This document shows, in pieces, positions 12,611 to 24,836 of a stretch of DNA of 64,000 nucleotides. The position numbers and the translations under genes are program-made. Below the pieces are notes generated by a model. That model was not told where the DNA came from, searched no databases, and was given only the letters and a program-made list of their open reading frames with translations. How positions within the stretch are numbered: the stretch's first letter is position 1; each line of letters opens with the position of its first letter. The stretch is from Theobroma cacao. Taxonomy: Eukaryota > Streptophyta > Magnoliopsida > Malvales > Malvaceae. The stretch spans positions 25,797,549-25,861,548 of the forward strand of contig NC_030855.1 of the NCBI RefSeq assembly GCF_000208745.1, read 5' to 3'.

Positions 12611-15469
12611 ATGGCGGAAGATCTGGTACTCGACACGGCGATCAGAGATTGGGTTCTGATTCCTCTATCAGTGGTGATGGTCCTTATCGGCATCCTCCGC
12701 TACTTTGTCTCCAAGCTTATGCGCTCCTCGCAAGTTCCCGATCCTAAGATCGTCAAAGAAGGGCACGTCTCCTACAACTCTATTTTCTTTTTAAATTTGA
12801 TAAATAGAAAGTAGGCCTCTGATTCACTGATTTTCGATTTTCTACTTTGCAGGCAAGTAATTGTTAGGGCTCGGAATTTGCGAGCTGGCGCTAATTTCAT
12901 CCCTCCCAAGTCGTTTCGCTCTCGTAGGGTTTATTTCAGCAACGAGGTTTGCCTTTCCTTCTTTTTTTTTTAATTTTTTATTACTAAAATTGAAAATTAT
13001 CGGTATTCAAATTTGTAGATTTTGATTATTGGAGAGCTTCTTATGCTAATTGAGTTTGTTGTTCGAGCTTAATCTTTGCATTTTATTCAAGTTCTGATCA
13101 AACTTCCCTAAATTTAGTTCTTTTGTTGAAATCAAATTGGAATTAGTCAAGACGCTGCGGTTGTAGCTAACGTTACTGAGTTAAGAATTAGAAAAAGGAG
13201 AAATTTAAGGTTAGTTTTGTTGCACTGTGGTAGGAAAATGGATTGCTGTTTGTTCCCAAGGGCCAGGCTCAAAATGCGCAAGCACAAATGTTCTCTGACC
13301 CTAACATGGCTATGGACATGATGAAGAAAAACCTCTCAATGATTATACCTCAGGTATTTATTATGGTGCATGGACACCGTCAGTGTTCTTATGCTTCTGT
13401 GTGATTGCTTATGTTAGAGAAACTGACTGTTTTGGGTAAACTTATGGTTGCTGTCAGACTCTCACTTTTGCATGGGTCAACTTTTTCTTCTCTGGATTTG
13501 TTGCAGGTCTGGTTCTTTAACTCTATTTTAGTTCCAAGATTTCTTAGTTTTTCCGTTTTAATGCTACATTTGAAACATTGAACTTGCAAATTCATTTACA
13601 AAAGTTTAACTTTTTCTTGTTACTAATCAGATTGGCTTTGTTGGTGATGGACACATTCTTTTGTTGTGTTGGACCCAAATTCTAACTTAGTTGATCATGT
13701 TGGTGTTGTTATGATTATTGGTAATGTGATTTCCTGTTCTATTTTGCTGTCTTCCTCTCTTGCAGCCAAAATACCCTTCCCATTGACCCAGAGGTTCAGA
13801 TCAATGTTGCAGAATGGTATTGACCTTAGCACAGTTGATGTGAGCTATGTTAGTAGCCGCTCATGGTACTGGTCTAATTTTGTATATAATAAGCTTTCAT
13901 ATTTGATTTTATTAATGTTTTCTTTTCCTCTGAGCTCTTATATTTATGAGGGACTTTCTTGGCTTATTACTGCCAACTATTGACAAATTCTTTTATTTCC
14001 AGGTATTTCCTCAATTTGTTTGGTTTGAGGGGTTTATTTAGTCTGATTCTAGGAGAGGAAAATGGTTAGTATTGGATCATGAACTTCCTGTTATGTTTTT
14101 TATTATATTTATAATCTGCAAAGTTAATTGTTTCTTTCAAAATAACAACACTACAAGGCTTATATGCAGTTCCTCTGGTTCTTTGATTTATCATGTATTT
14201 GCTGGCTTTAATCATGTGAAATTATGATTTTTTTTTTTGCAGCAACAGATGATACGCAGCGTATGATGCAGATGAGTGGATTTGGCTTTGATCCAACAAA
14301 GGTATTGATTCAATCTGTTCTCAGTTGACTGTTTCATGCTCAAAAAGTTTCAGGTGTCTAATTTAATTTCACATGGTCTCATATTCCTCATCAGCCTGTT
14401 CTTTATCTCTTTAATGGAGATTATTTTCCCTAAGTAGCATATGTAGGAAGCAGTTAGGTTAGTTTATTTCATTTGAGAGACTTATGCTGTTAACAATTTG
14501 GTCTTATGCTAATTTGAAGTTCTTTTTGCAATTATCTAAGTAGATTCCTTAGGGTTCTCTCAGTAGGTAAGCTTTGGGATAACACCCTAAAGGGTATTGA
14601 GTAGGCAATGTAGTACTTATAGGCTGCAGCCATAGAGAATGAGTGCTTTGCTTTCCAGAGATTCCTTGTGTTTAGAACTTAATTGGTCAGTTGTTTGTTT
14701 ACGATTGAGGTTGGGGTGGCATGACTAGCTTATCAATTAAAAATGGCTCAGGGGGGGAAATGGGCATTCCATTCCCCAAGGATGGACCCAACACTGCCAC
14801 CATCATTACCACACCCGCATTCTTTTGTTCTTCTAATGTGGCTGCTGTCTGGGCTGCCAGAGTCAAATAGGTTTTCCTTGATTTGTATGTGGGGACTCTT
14901 AATCATTTCTAAGTTTAATTCCTTAATTAAAAATTTATGTTTGCCTTTTTCTTTTTGAGGCATTATTATGAGTGACCGACTTTTGAGGCAAGGGCTTAGT
15001 TTTTCTCCAAACTTTAGAAACCTCCCATGCTTTTGGGGTTTGATATTTACCTGTTGAGAATCCTTGGGATCGGAATTTCAGCTGATGCTTTTCCTCACTT
15101 TCACCTGGGGGTGTCCCCCTTCCCTTTTGCTTTGCTGTTGGACTAAATTAATCACAAAAATGATAAGAATTGCATGCAACTTTTAGTTCAATGAAGATCA
15201 ACACGCATCACTGTAAGACATTGTCTTTTTATTGCTTGATATATGGTTTACATGTTCAAAATACCATGTAAAGAAATTACAAGATCAGGCTCATTCGAGG
15301 GTTTACTATTTTCATTTCTTAACCTTGCATGCCTCCTAACCCTTTGGATTTCCCTTCTTATCAGAGCCTGGGTGCAGAGAAAGACGGTCTTGACATAGTC
15401 CAACATGAGTGGGCACTCCCTAAATTTGAGCATCGGGCTGAAGCAGTGTTGAAAAAACTCATCAGGTGA
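12611..15469 (+). CDS. EMC3: ER membrane protein complex subunit 3 (EMC3/TMEM111)
   Basis: Core subunit of the ER membrane protein complex. Its Oxa1/YidC-like transmembrane fold helps insert tail-anchored and multipass proteins. Eight exons: 12611-12762, 12853-12946, 13234-13353, 13458-13506, 13766-13865, 14003-14064, 14243-14301 and 15365-15469, giving 246 aa, the length recalled for Arabidopsis. Visible features are MAEDLVLDTAIRDWVLIPLS (first membrane segment), NEENGLLFVPKGQAQ, the PNMAMDMMKKNLSMIIPQ amphipathic part, FAWVNFFFSGFVAAKIPFPL (second segment), VDVSYVSSRSWYFLNLFG (third segment), and a soluble tail ending KLIR. Intron 1 must start with GC, not GT (GG|GCACGT), to keep KEGQVIVRAR in frame; the other introns are GT-AG. 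Sequence conservation makes the identification very secure. Confidence 0.97.
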
Positions 15470-16821
15470 ACATCAGGAGCCTATAAACAGCTGTCAAAAG
15501 GGATCGTCCACAGGTGCTTCAATTGAAGTTTCCAACCCATGTTAGTTGAGTCGTGCCTTGACAAACTTGCTGAACTCTAAAAGATGACAAACCTGTAGAA
15601 ACCATGTTTAGCGTATTAGCTTATGATCCAACTCTCCGAGAATCAAGTAGAAAATTTCCATCTTCCCAATTTTTATGGCTTATTATTGATGTTGAATCTT
15701 TCTTTATCGAACCTAGCGAAGGATGACTTAGTTTTGAACTCAGTTGTTTCGAAGAGGGACCATTGATTGGATCATTATTTCCCTACAGTTTGAAGTCTTA
15801 TAATGCATTTTCGCGCCTGTGATTTTTGATTATTTTCTTGATTTTTAGGGAAAATTATAACTGCTGATCATCATATTGTCTGAAATTATCAAGACTCTGA
15901 AACATTACTGCATTCGGCTTGACTTTCGCTGGTGGCCCGAAACTTCGGATACTTTCATACCTCGTTGGCCCATGTCGTGTCGAGAGGCTCACTTCAATGC
16001 CGGCAGAGGCCTTTCTAGTGGACCAGCTTGATTGCAAGATTTGAGCAAAAAACCAGAAAAAAAGAAGAGGGGGGGTTCGCCAGAAAAGAGAAAGAATCAA
16101 AAAGGGGCAGGTAATCTGTCAAAAAGGCAAAGTTGGCCATAACCCCTTTTCCCCTGGGCCATTACACAGCCTGCAAATTACTTTCTTCAAAAAAGGCAAA
16201 GGGTCAAGCAAGCAGCCAGTAACTTTGGGCACCAATGGCGGCCACAGGGGGTTTGGCTACGTGTTGTTGTTAAAAGGGACAGCATTTTTGAATCATAACA
16301 AGAATCTGGAAGAAAACTATAAAACAAAGGCCTCGGCTTCACCCATGGACCCCATGAAAACGATGGAATATCATCATCAAATCCCCTGTTTCAAAGATCA
16401 ACAGATCAGCAAATGAATCGGTAACATGTAAAACCAAACACTAGGAGTCTAGGACCCGAGGTTGTCCCGGCATGGAGCATTACATGGTACCCTGTTCGAA
16501 TCTGTACAACAGCTCAAACACTTTGGTGGGTCCTTTTGATTTTCAGGGGGACCCATCCTCCTCACCGTCTTAACACTTTTCCGCCATCTTCCCTACACTT
16601 TTACAGGGTAAATTTGCAGTATTTGTACCATAATGGTAAAAGATATTTGCAAAACCATTCCTGTCTTCCCACAAAACTAGGTGGACAAGAACAGTGATTC
16701 CTGCCACGAATCTCGATGCATCACCATCATTATCATCTTCATTTGCGTCCAAAATTTAAGTTAATATGGAGATCCACGATGAATTATAGTACTCTTGTAG
16801 TAGTATAATTCAAAGAAATTA

Positions 16822-16853
16822 AGGGGGTGGGGGAGGGGGGCAACGGGGGGTGG
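16822..16853 (+). other. G-rich tract with G-quadruplex potential
   Basis: Four runs of five or six guanines separated by one to five bases, all on the plus strand. It meets the usual intramolecular G-quadruplex pattern. No gene overlaps it. Confidence 0.7.
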
Positions 16854-18201
16854 CTTTATACGAGGACATAGATCAGAGGATGACAGTGATCATGCGTGGC
16901 AAATCAGACGGCCCAGGAAGTGGGCCCGGCGTCACGAGAGTCCGACCTGGAGACCATCAGTCATGGGGCCTACTTGCCAAGGGCGGGTGGCGGTTCCCAA
17001 AAGGGGGAGGGGTGAATCAGTGGGTAGAAAAGCGGGCCACGGCAGCAATATTTTCAATGAAAGAGTGGGGTCACTTTCGTTCGGATGGGCAATGATCGTA
17101 GTTTGGGGTGGGCAGGGTCCCCCTGGCTTTTAGCTCCCACCGTCCTAAAACTCTCTGGGTTCTTGTTTTTGGCTCACGTCCACACCACCGTCACCATCCC
17201 CCCATCAATCAGCATCATTTATCAGCAATGTGGTAGGTGAAAATAAAGTTAAAAAAAAAAACCTTAAAATTAGCTAAAAACTGTTTGACCCCGACAGTGA
17301 AACCGGTCCTGTTTTTACACCCACAATTATACCAATACAATCTAGTAGATTTGATCGACACCCAATTTCATTATTGTGTATAGCAACAAGGGTGGCAATT
17401 CAATCTCTTCTTTTTTGGTCCACTAAATATTAGCGCCAATTTTCTTTGTGTACTTAATCATTTAGTTTATGAATCAGACTACAATTTATTTGTTTGTTGT
17501 ACAATGGTCGGTTTGTGCTTACTAAGCTATGACTGTTGAACATAAAATAAGACAACAAATATCCATCTACTCCATCCAATTGGCTTTTGATGCACTCAAA
17601 ATGTTAAATCGAATTTATAAAAGTTTTAAGTTTTTTAATATATATATTCTCTTCGTTTTTAAATATTTGTTTCACGCAAAAAAAAAAACTCAAAGAAATA
17701 ATGCGTAATGCGTAAATAATAATTAATTTATGAAAGGGTATTTGTCTTTTAAGTTTGCAAAAGCTTTTATATGTAATTTGTATGATTACAGGTATATATT
17801 ATGGCATTTTAAGTAAAGCTTAGTGTTCTCAAGACCCCAAGAAACTAAAGCAAAAGAAATGGCAATGCCTTCTAAGAGAACATGAAAGCATGATATGGTC
17901 ACACAGAGAGACCCACTCAAAAGAAAGATATGATGCTGATACAAAGAAATGGCCTCCACCATTTTGCCATTTGCCAATTCATTGTTGTTATGTATATAAT
18001 TCTATCTTAAATTATACCCAATAGTCTTATCTAATTTATTACTTTATCAAGAAAAAAAAAAAAGCAGAAACATTTACAACTAGACAATGGCTAACATGAG
18101 ACGCCAGATTGCCCAAGATTCTTTCAAATGCTCTCAGCACCCTGTTCATCTCTCTCTCTTTCCTCCAATTCTTTAATGGAAAGGCCAGAGCTTTCTCGTC
18201 T

Positions 18202-18211
18202 CTATATATAG
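18202..18211 (+). promoter_or_regulatory. TATA box of the Hev b 5-like gene
   Basis: CTATATATAG followed by CT- and CA-rich leader sequence, 121 bp before the start codon. Spacing predicts transcription starting near 18235-18245. A strong plant TATA box in a good position. Confidence 0.65.
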
Positions 18212-18331
18212 CTCTCACATTCATCATCTTTTCACCACTACTCTTTGCTCATCTCTAGCTATTCGTTTCTTCTTTCCAATAACTTCTGTGTTTCAAAGTT
18301 TCCCCTTGCAATATTTCCTTTTGCTTCCCAA

Positions 18332-19458
18332 ATGGCCAGTGTTGAGGTAATCAAGCTAATCTTTTTTGGGTTTATACTGATCTTGCTTTTCTGTTTTTTC
18401 GATATCCCGTTTGCATGGATTATCATATGATAGATCATCCAATGGTGCAATGTGCGATTAAGTTTATTGTTTTGGTTATAAAGAATCCTATCTGATCTCG
18501 CTCGAAAGAGATGGATCAGCCCTTCAGCCCTGATGGGGTTGATCGTATCTGGTTGTTCTATTGCATGCTCAACGGTATAGAGTCCATCTTGGGCTTTTTG
18601 CCGAAGCTTTGAGCAGATTTTCAGATTTCGTTATTGTAGTCTTGTGATGTTAATCAATCTAGCCGGAGTTCTTTCATAAGGTTGCAAGCACAACTTGTGA
18701 TGCCTGCCTGATGGCGATCATCATTCTTCACTTGTAGTTGATTATCAGTGACCTCATTTTCGTCCTTCGAAAACTTTATCACTGATCATACTTGTTCTAC
18801 AAGGTGATAACGCCTTCAGCATGCTGATAGGGCAGGATCCTATGTATCTTTCACTAGCTAGCTTCTGAATCCTTTTCCCTAATGTTCTGTAATGAAACAA
18901 AACTACATGCTGATCAACTTAAGTAGATAATATTGATTTCAATGCTCTCAATGATCGACTCAAAATTTTCGTTCTGGAGTAAAATGGTTTTTTTGGGCCT
19001 TCCAGGTTCAGCCAGCTGCAGCACCATTGCCAGAGAACGAGACAGCAGAGGTGAGCAAGGTTGAGAAGACACCCAAAGAGGAGGCAGCAGCTGCAGCACC
19101 TGTGGCTGAGTCAGTGAGCGCCGAAGCACCAGCTGCGGAAACGGCATCCGATGCCCCTGCTGCAGAGGAAACCGAAGCTCCCAATGCTAAAGCCCCGGTG
19201 GCTGAAGCTGATACCAAAGAAGTTGTAGAAGAAGCCAAGGTTGAGGAATTAGAGAAGCCAGCCGCAAAGGAGACAAAGGAAGAGACCCCGGAGGTAAAGA
19301 CAGAAGCAGTTGCGGAGGAGGCCAAAGTGGAGGAGACCCCAAAGCCCACCTCGGAAGCACCTGCTGTAGAGGAGGAGAAACCGGCTAAGGAAGAGAAGGC
19401 AGCTGAAGAGGAAGAGGAAGCCAGCACCGAAGTTCCTGTTGAGAAGGCTGAGGAATAG
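18332..19458 (+). CDS. Acidic Ala/Glu/Pro-rich protein related to latex allergen Hev b 5
   Basis: Two exons, 18332-18346 (only five codons, MASVE) and 19006-19458, separated by a 659-bp intron, encode 155 aa. The protein is almost entirely Glu, Ala, Pro, Lys, Val and Thr, with repeated EAPAAE, VEE and KEE units, no Cys, and no signal peptide or membrane segment, so it should be intrinsically disordered and cytosolic. The N-terminus (MASVEV), the xLPENETxEV motif and the C-terminal STEVPVEKAEE match the Hev b 5 family by recall. The biochemical role of this family is unknown. The tiny first coding exon, TATA promoter and a poly(A) signal at 19756 make a coherent gene. Low complexity means alignment to unrelated acidic proteins is possible, but the matching ends argue for true homology. 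Confidence 0.85.
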
Positions 19459-19755
19459 AGCTACTCTACGGAGAGAAGGTGGCATAGTTTTAAGGCTGAG
19501 GGGCTTCTTTATTAGGTTTGCATGTTTACTAAAGCTATGGAGGATGTGGATGAGGAGTTTGTTTCTTTCCTTTCCTTTCTTTTGGGGTTTGATATGAAAA
19601 ATTTGGGGCCATACCAGGTGGATCAAACTATGGGTTTTACATTTGGGAGGAAGTTGCTTTGAAGGGCATGGAATATGTCTTTGTTTGGGTTGCAAGAAAA
19701 GAGTCAAGATGAGTTTGGTATTGGGTGTGATGAGATGTAATCTCTATATTTGCAT

Positions 19756-19761
19756 AATAAA
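19756..19761 (+). terminator. Poly(A) signal of the Hev b 5-like gene
   Basis: AATAAA about 300 bp after the stop codon, preceded by T/G-rich sequence typical of plant 3' UTRs. Position-based. Confidence 0.5.
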
Positions 19762-19927
19762 GATATTAATTTGGACTATAAATATATTTATATTTTCGTT
19801 TAACCCCAATTGCGTCTTGTTCGCCTTGGCAATTAGTACATTAAGGACCCGCCTTCTCATTTCAAGGTTTCCTTCTACTCAATTTCATTATAAGCTTCCT
19901 ACAATTCAGTCTAGGCTTGAGTTTAAG

Positions 19928-20045
19928 CATTTTAACATACCGAGCATTTAGCTTATTGATTGATGCATGACCCTCTGCTTAAAAAGCAAGATTCGAATCC
20001 CTCTCCTCCAAATATATATATATAAAAAAAAGAACATTCTGACAT
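19928..20045 (+). mobile_element. Short tRNA-derived SINE copy, degenerate
   Basis: A 96-bp body (19939-20034) carries a tRNA-like promoter: an A-box-like part near 19950, then TGCATGACCCTCTG and the B-box-like GATTCGAATCCC, followed by an AT/A-rich tail. Imperfect direct repeats flank it: CATTTTAACAT at left and CATTCTGACAT at right (9 of 11 match). Its core matches the copy at 62009-62104 (TGCATAATCCCTCTG, GGTTCGAATC), and both bodies are 96 bp. Confidence 0.6.
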
Positions 20046-20765
20046 CATCATCGATTCCAATTTGTTGAGCTTGCCATGGATTAGTCTTATTCATCACAAA
20101 TGTATTCAAATATTTCGAGTCCCCATTAATCTTTATCAAAAAGCAAAATCCGATGCCACATCACAGTACAATTACTATCCTTTTTTATAATTATTGTATT
20201 ACACGATATTGATAACTATGATATTACTCAGGGTGCAGCAAGGCACGTAACAAATTTTAACTGTTTGTAAGATGTTTGCCAATCTCGATCGTTTCCTACA
20301 ACAGATTTCAATCTGATCAGCATGAATACTTCACCATTAGTCCGAGTTCTAAATAATCTATGATATATGTGACAAAGAAAGAAAAAAATTTCAGAGACAT
20401 GCAGATTTAGACTATTTAAGAGGCTTTCTGTGAGTCTAGACTCTAGATGTCATTGCACAACTGTATAAATACAAGAAAGCTGCCTGAAGCTGATGCCCAG
20501 CAAAGTCCATGGAAGTGAGCAATTCTTCCATCTTGCCCCCTGCCTTATTTATGCTATACACCTATATAAACAGTTAATTCCAGAGGAGAACCAGAAAAAA
20601 AGGCAATGACATCTCATGAAGGAAAGACAATTAGCTACATCACCTTCTTGCATAGTCTAATGATAAAGCAAGGCTATAACCTGTACAAGCTCAGTACAAT
20701 TTTTTTTTTCTATGTGCATTCAAAAACCCTTTTCCACCTCAAAATGCAAATGGTAACCAATGTTT

Positions 20766-23700
20766 TTACCAGGTACCGAAGCTGCAACCAACATGTTCCT
20801 GAGTGACAACTCTAAAACGTTTTTGCATTTCAGTCATGGAGGGATATGGTGGGAAACACAACCGGTAAAAGCAGGTATGAGATGAAGGAAGACGCTCATG
20901 GGGCTCTGAGGACTTGTAAATGTAAAGCCGAGAGGCTAAACCACGGAAACCTTCAACTGGAAGATTCTTTACCGAGGTCCAGAAGAAAAGAAGCACCTTT
21001 CTCTGCTCCGCTGACATTTCCCGAACAATCTGCAACATTTTTGAACATGAGATAGTACATCATTGAGGGAAGAAAAGTAAAAACCTATAGGTTCATAGGC
21101 CTAAGTGATAAGACAACTATAGCTATTGCACATGTCCCACTTCATCCCCGCGCTTTTATCTATTGCCATATTATTAATTATGGTTGTTGTCAAAGCCTGA
21201 AAAATCGGATAATAGTAAAGTGCTAAAGAAATCATCTAACAACAGTTTCATCACTGCTTTAACCTCATTTAATATTATCAGGATCATTTTTCACAGCTGA
21301 AAATTATGCACCATAACTACTTCTTGGGCATTATTAGCCAGGATTAAAAAACAATCCTGTAAGTCCATACCTCCCAGAACCAGGTTATTTGAGGATCATT
21401 TTCTCTGTAGCCATTATACTCAGTATGTGCCTTCCAGTCTTCAACGGAGATGGGACTTTCACTTCCATATAGCATCCAATCAAGGTCCTCAAGCTCTAAA
21501 CTTTGGAAAAAGAACTTCTGGAGCCTTGAGTTAGAAAGAATATGGCTGAAACCTTGGGCAAAATGGTATACCTGTTCAGAAATAGATGTTACAAAGCGAT
21601 CCCGAATAAGAAGATTAACATATTCCTGCCTATTCCTGCTATTTACAACAATGCTTTTCCCACCAGGGCAGAGCTCCATAACCCTCCTGGATCCTAACTC
21701 CTCAATTTCTCTAACAAATGTCAGTCCTAAAGCATCTGAATCAATAAACTCAGCATCCATCTCCAGAATCTTCTTGCAGCTGCTATACAGGCACGGATCT
21801 GCCTCTCTTATATCTTCCAAAGATATATGCATTCCAGCCAATTGTAAGAAAAACACACGATCAAAGACAACACCAACTTGCACTTTATGCATCAATGCCA
21901 AAGCAATCACACGGCCAGCGAAACTGAAATACTCAAGGTGCAAAGGATCCACCCTAGATGCTGCGTATAGAAAAACACATAAGCAACATATACCCTGGAT
22001 CACAGTAAAGGAGGAAATCCTCATAAGGTATTATATGGTCTTTGCAGACTATGCTTTTAAAATATAAAATAATAATAAGATTTCAACTTTTTAATGGGAA
22101 AAAAGCACCAAACAGAACTGGGTTTCAGTCACAATGCCCCAAAAATTGAATCAATATCTTGATGCCATCAGTATTATCAAGATTGGAAATAAGTCATAGG
22201 CCTCATTTAACAAAAGAGCAAGTATAGAAAGAAACATGTGCCAAAAGAAAAATGAGTTTAGTGCAAAATTCAGGAATGTTTGAACTACTCAACACTTAAT
22301 CGGATTATGAAAATATCTCTTTACATCATTTAAGAAAATCTACAAAGTACACTATGCACCTATAAGAGGTAATTCGAAGAATTTGGATAACACCACATAT
22401 CTAATGTATAAATAGTTCCCATAACTAGATTTTAATGTCTCTATCAAAGTATCAATAATTTCACTTGGTTTTACATTCTGCAAAGCAAAATTTTGATGCA
22501 CTATTTCCGTGTTTCAAGGCATATCATTTCACATGGGTTTCTACTTGTGCTTCCAATCATACTAGTCCCAGCACATAATATAGCCAGTACAAGCTGCAAA
22601 AGGCAGTCCTCCAACTTTAGAACTAACACAAGCTGTGCTTCAAGAATCTTACCTTCTACTACCTCAAACCATGTTTATAAAAGAAACAAGGGAACACTGA
22701 CATCCGAAAAGTGACAAATATAGTGAGCAGAACAAAGTCTTAATAAAAATTTTTCTCACTTATCAAGCCCTCTAAAGTTCATTCTGTTCATATTCTATAT
22801 CAAAAATCTAAAATACACAAACTCTAAACAAATCTAATAACTACCTCAGAAACATATTAATTATTGCTTGTAATATTATTTCACAATGAGCTTTGAGAAA
22901 TCCTATCTCTCTTGCACCACAAGGACTAAGAAATATATCATCTCGAGGCAGGATGGTAATTAGAGGTTTGGAAGTTCAGAGGAAACTTACCTGGATTAGG
23001 AAAAAATCTTCTACGGTCATTTGAGCAAGGCACAAAAAGGGCATTCTCTGGATTGAATATAGCTTGGCATACCAAGAAAAACCACTCCCTCAGTACACCA
23101 GGGCCAGTAGCTTCTTCATTTTTAAATTCCATAAATAGACCAGCATGTAGTGATTCAGGCTCAGCACGAGCAATGTATTCAAATGATTCTGCCAATAATT
23201 GAGACCTGTCAATGAGCATCTCATGCAATTCCTCATAATCTTCTTTTACCTCTTGAAACATCATCATTGCCAAATGCCTCCTAGATTCAAAATCAGTGAC
23301 ATCCTTATGCTCAAGTAACCATCGATTATCATCAGTTCGCCTCGCAAAGCTAATAATTAAAGAACACAACGAAGACTTCCTATTCCTCAAAACCATCCAA
23401 AACTGCTCTTCAGCACCCTCATAAAGTTTTGAGATGCCATTCAGTTCCTTCAAAATGGCAAGATACTGAGACGACCCGGAATGAACTACTCCACCATCCC
23501 TGCTTCCTCTCACAGCAAAGTTTTCCTCCATTCTAACAAGGCATTTTTCCATTTTGGCCAACAAATCATTAAATATAGCATGAAGAAACTCAATCTCCTC
23601 CCCATAAGGAGGAAGGTTGTAATCCTTCTTTTCCCAGTCAACTGATATCGGAATACGAAACCCCACTTGCTCCAAAATAGCAGACCGCAAAGGGTTTAAG

Positions 23701-24836
23701 AATGCTGTGAAATCCCTGACATCACTTGATGATGGTCCCCCGCTAGTGGTAGAATCTATACTACAATCCAAATCCTTAGATAACTTATCAGCCAACTCAC
23801 TAACAAAGGGGAAAATCTCTTGCATGACAATCGACCCTTTAACCTCTCGCAGCACTAAACCCCTGGAAGTGCCAACAGTTTCCAACAACGACCCGAGTGT
23901 ACTCCGGCACATCGCATACAAACTATCCTCGTTAACAACCTTCCTAAGTAACTTGCAAAACTCTAACACTATTGGTGCACAATAAGAATGCAACTGTTTT
24001 GATAATGCATTCCGACACGAATTTAAGAAATGTCTTATTGAAGAATCAGCACACTGCTTATTACCATTAATCGGAGACATATAAAGCATTACCATAGCGG
24101 CAGGAGCAGAAGATGCCATAAATATGTGCAAGTGAGCAGGGGCGGAATCGTTGTTGTCCTTTGGAGTAATTGTGAAGAACTTGATCAAGCAATCTTTAAT
24201 GCGTTTGGTTGAGGAAGGGACTGATTCGCCTCGGCAAAGGCGGCAAATGAGGGAGATCATGTCGTCCATGACCTGCCAGGTCTGTGGGTGTTCCGTCGAT
24301 CGCATACGGCCAACGAGTTGTAGTCCGGCGTCATTTTGGATGGCGCAATCGGCTAGGGATTGCTCCCACTGGAGCTGTTTCCCGCGATAAATTAGGCGCT
24401 GCTCGATCACCGGAATTCCGGTCATCAGCTGAATCCTTTCGTGGAGGGATTTCACGGTGTCCTCCGAATTAGCATGGACCACGATGGTGTTGCCCTCCGA
24501 GATCATCCGGATGAAGAATTGGAGACGGGAGGAGGAACACGAGGCGGACGATGAGGGAGCATCGGATGAGGAAGGGCGGGAATCGAGGAAGGAGGCAGGC
24601 GAGGAGGAAGAGGAACCTTTCGACGAGGGCTGAACGGCTGTGATCGGATGGCTTCCTTGATGGTGGAGATGGTGGTGGTGATCGTCTTTTCGCATTCTGA
24701 CGGGGACTAAGGGAGCCTCATCTTCGTCGGCTTCGTCGAAAGCAAGGGCATAATCGTCAAACTTACGCTTGGAAGACAGACGGTGATCGCAGCCGTTGCT
24801 GAATTGATCAACGGCGGGGGATTGGAAGAGAGACAT
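20766..24836 (-). CDS. UPL5: HECT-type E3 ubiquitin ligase UPL5
   Basis: Transfers ubiquitin through a thioester on its HECT cysteine; Arabidopsis UPL5 targets WRKY53 and delays leaf senescence (literature knowledge). Three exons, 24836-22991, 21960-21371 and 21029-20766, join in phase to 899 aa. Residues 1-104 are disordered with a KRKFDDYALAFDEADEDE stretch and His- and Ser-rich runs. Residues about 105-178 form a ubiquitin-like domain (LQFFIRMISEGNTIVVHANS... IPVIEQRLIYRGKQL). The HECT domain occupies roughly 540-899, with SLHAGLFMEFKNEEATGPG, REWFFLVCQAIF, DLDWMLYGSESPISVEDW and the catalytic motif LPSSHTCFYRLCFPPY. The catalytic Cys is about residue 865, 34 residues from the end as expected. 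The start ATG begins MSLFQSPAVDQF. No frame breaks were seen, so the enzyme should be active. Confidence 0.97.

Larger units (their letters stand above)
15470..18331. other. Gene-poor region between EMC3 and the Hev b 5-like gene
   Basis: EMC3 3' flank at left and the promoter of the next gene at right. Between about 16.0 and 17.2 kb the DNA is markedly less AT-rich, with several TGGGCC-type motifs and a G-rich tract, but no open frame that I recognise. Roughly 17.3-18.0 kb is AT-rich with no visible feature. Confidence 0.45.
19459..20765. other. Convergent 3' flanks of the Hev b 5-like gene and UPL5
   Basis: About 1.3 kb between opposed stop codons, holding both 3' UTRs and one short SINE-like insertion (19928-20045). 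No gene seen. Confidence 0.5.

Noticed and set aside
16497..16530. B-box-like GTTCGAATC near 16.5 kb
   Set aside because: No matching A box at proper spacing and no tail or duplication.
19008..19427. 139-codon antisense frame within the Hev b 5-like exon
   Set aside because: Ser/Ala-rich mirror of GA-rich sense codons; typical shadow of low-complexity coding DNA.
21450..22067. 205-codon plus-strand frame opposite UPL5 exon 2
   Set aside because: Overlaps conserved HECT exon in antisense and has no recognisable content.
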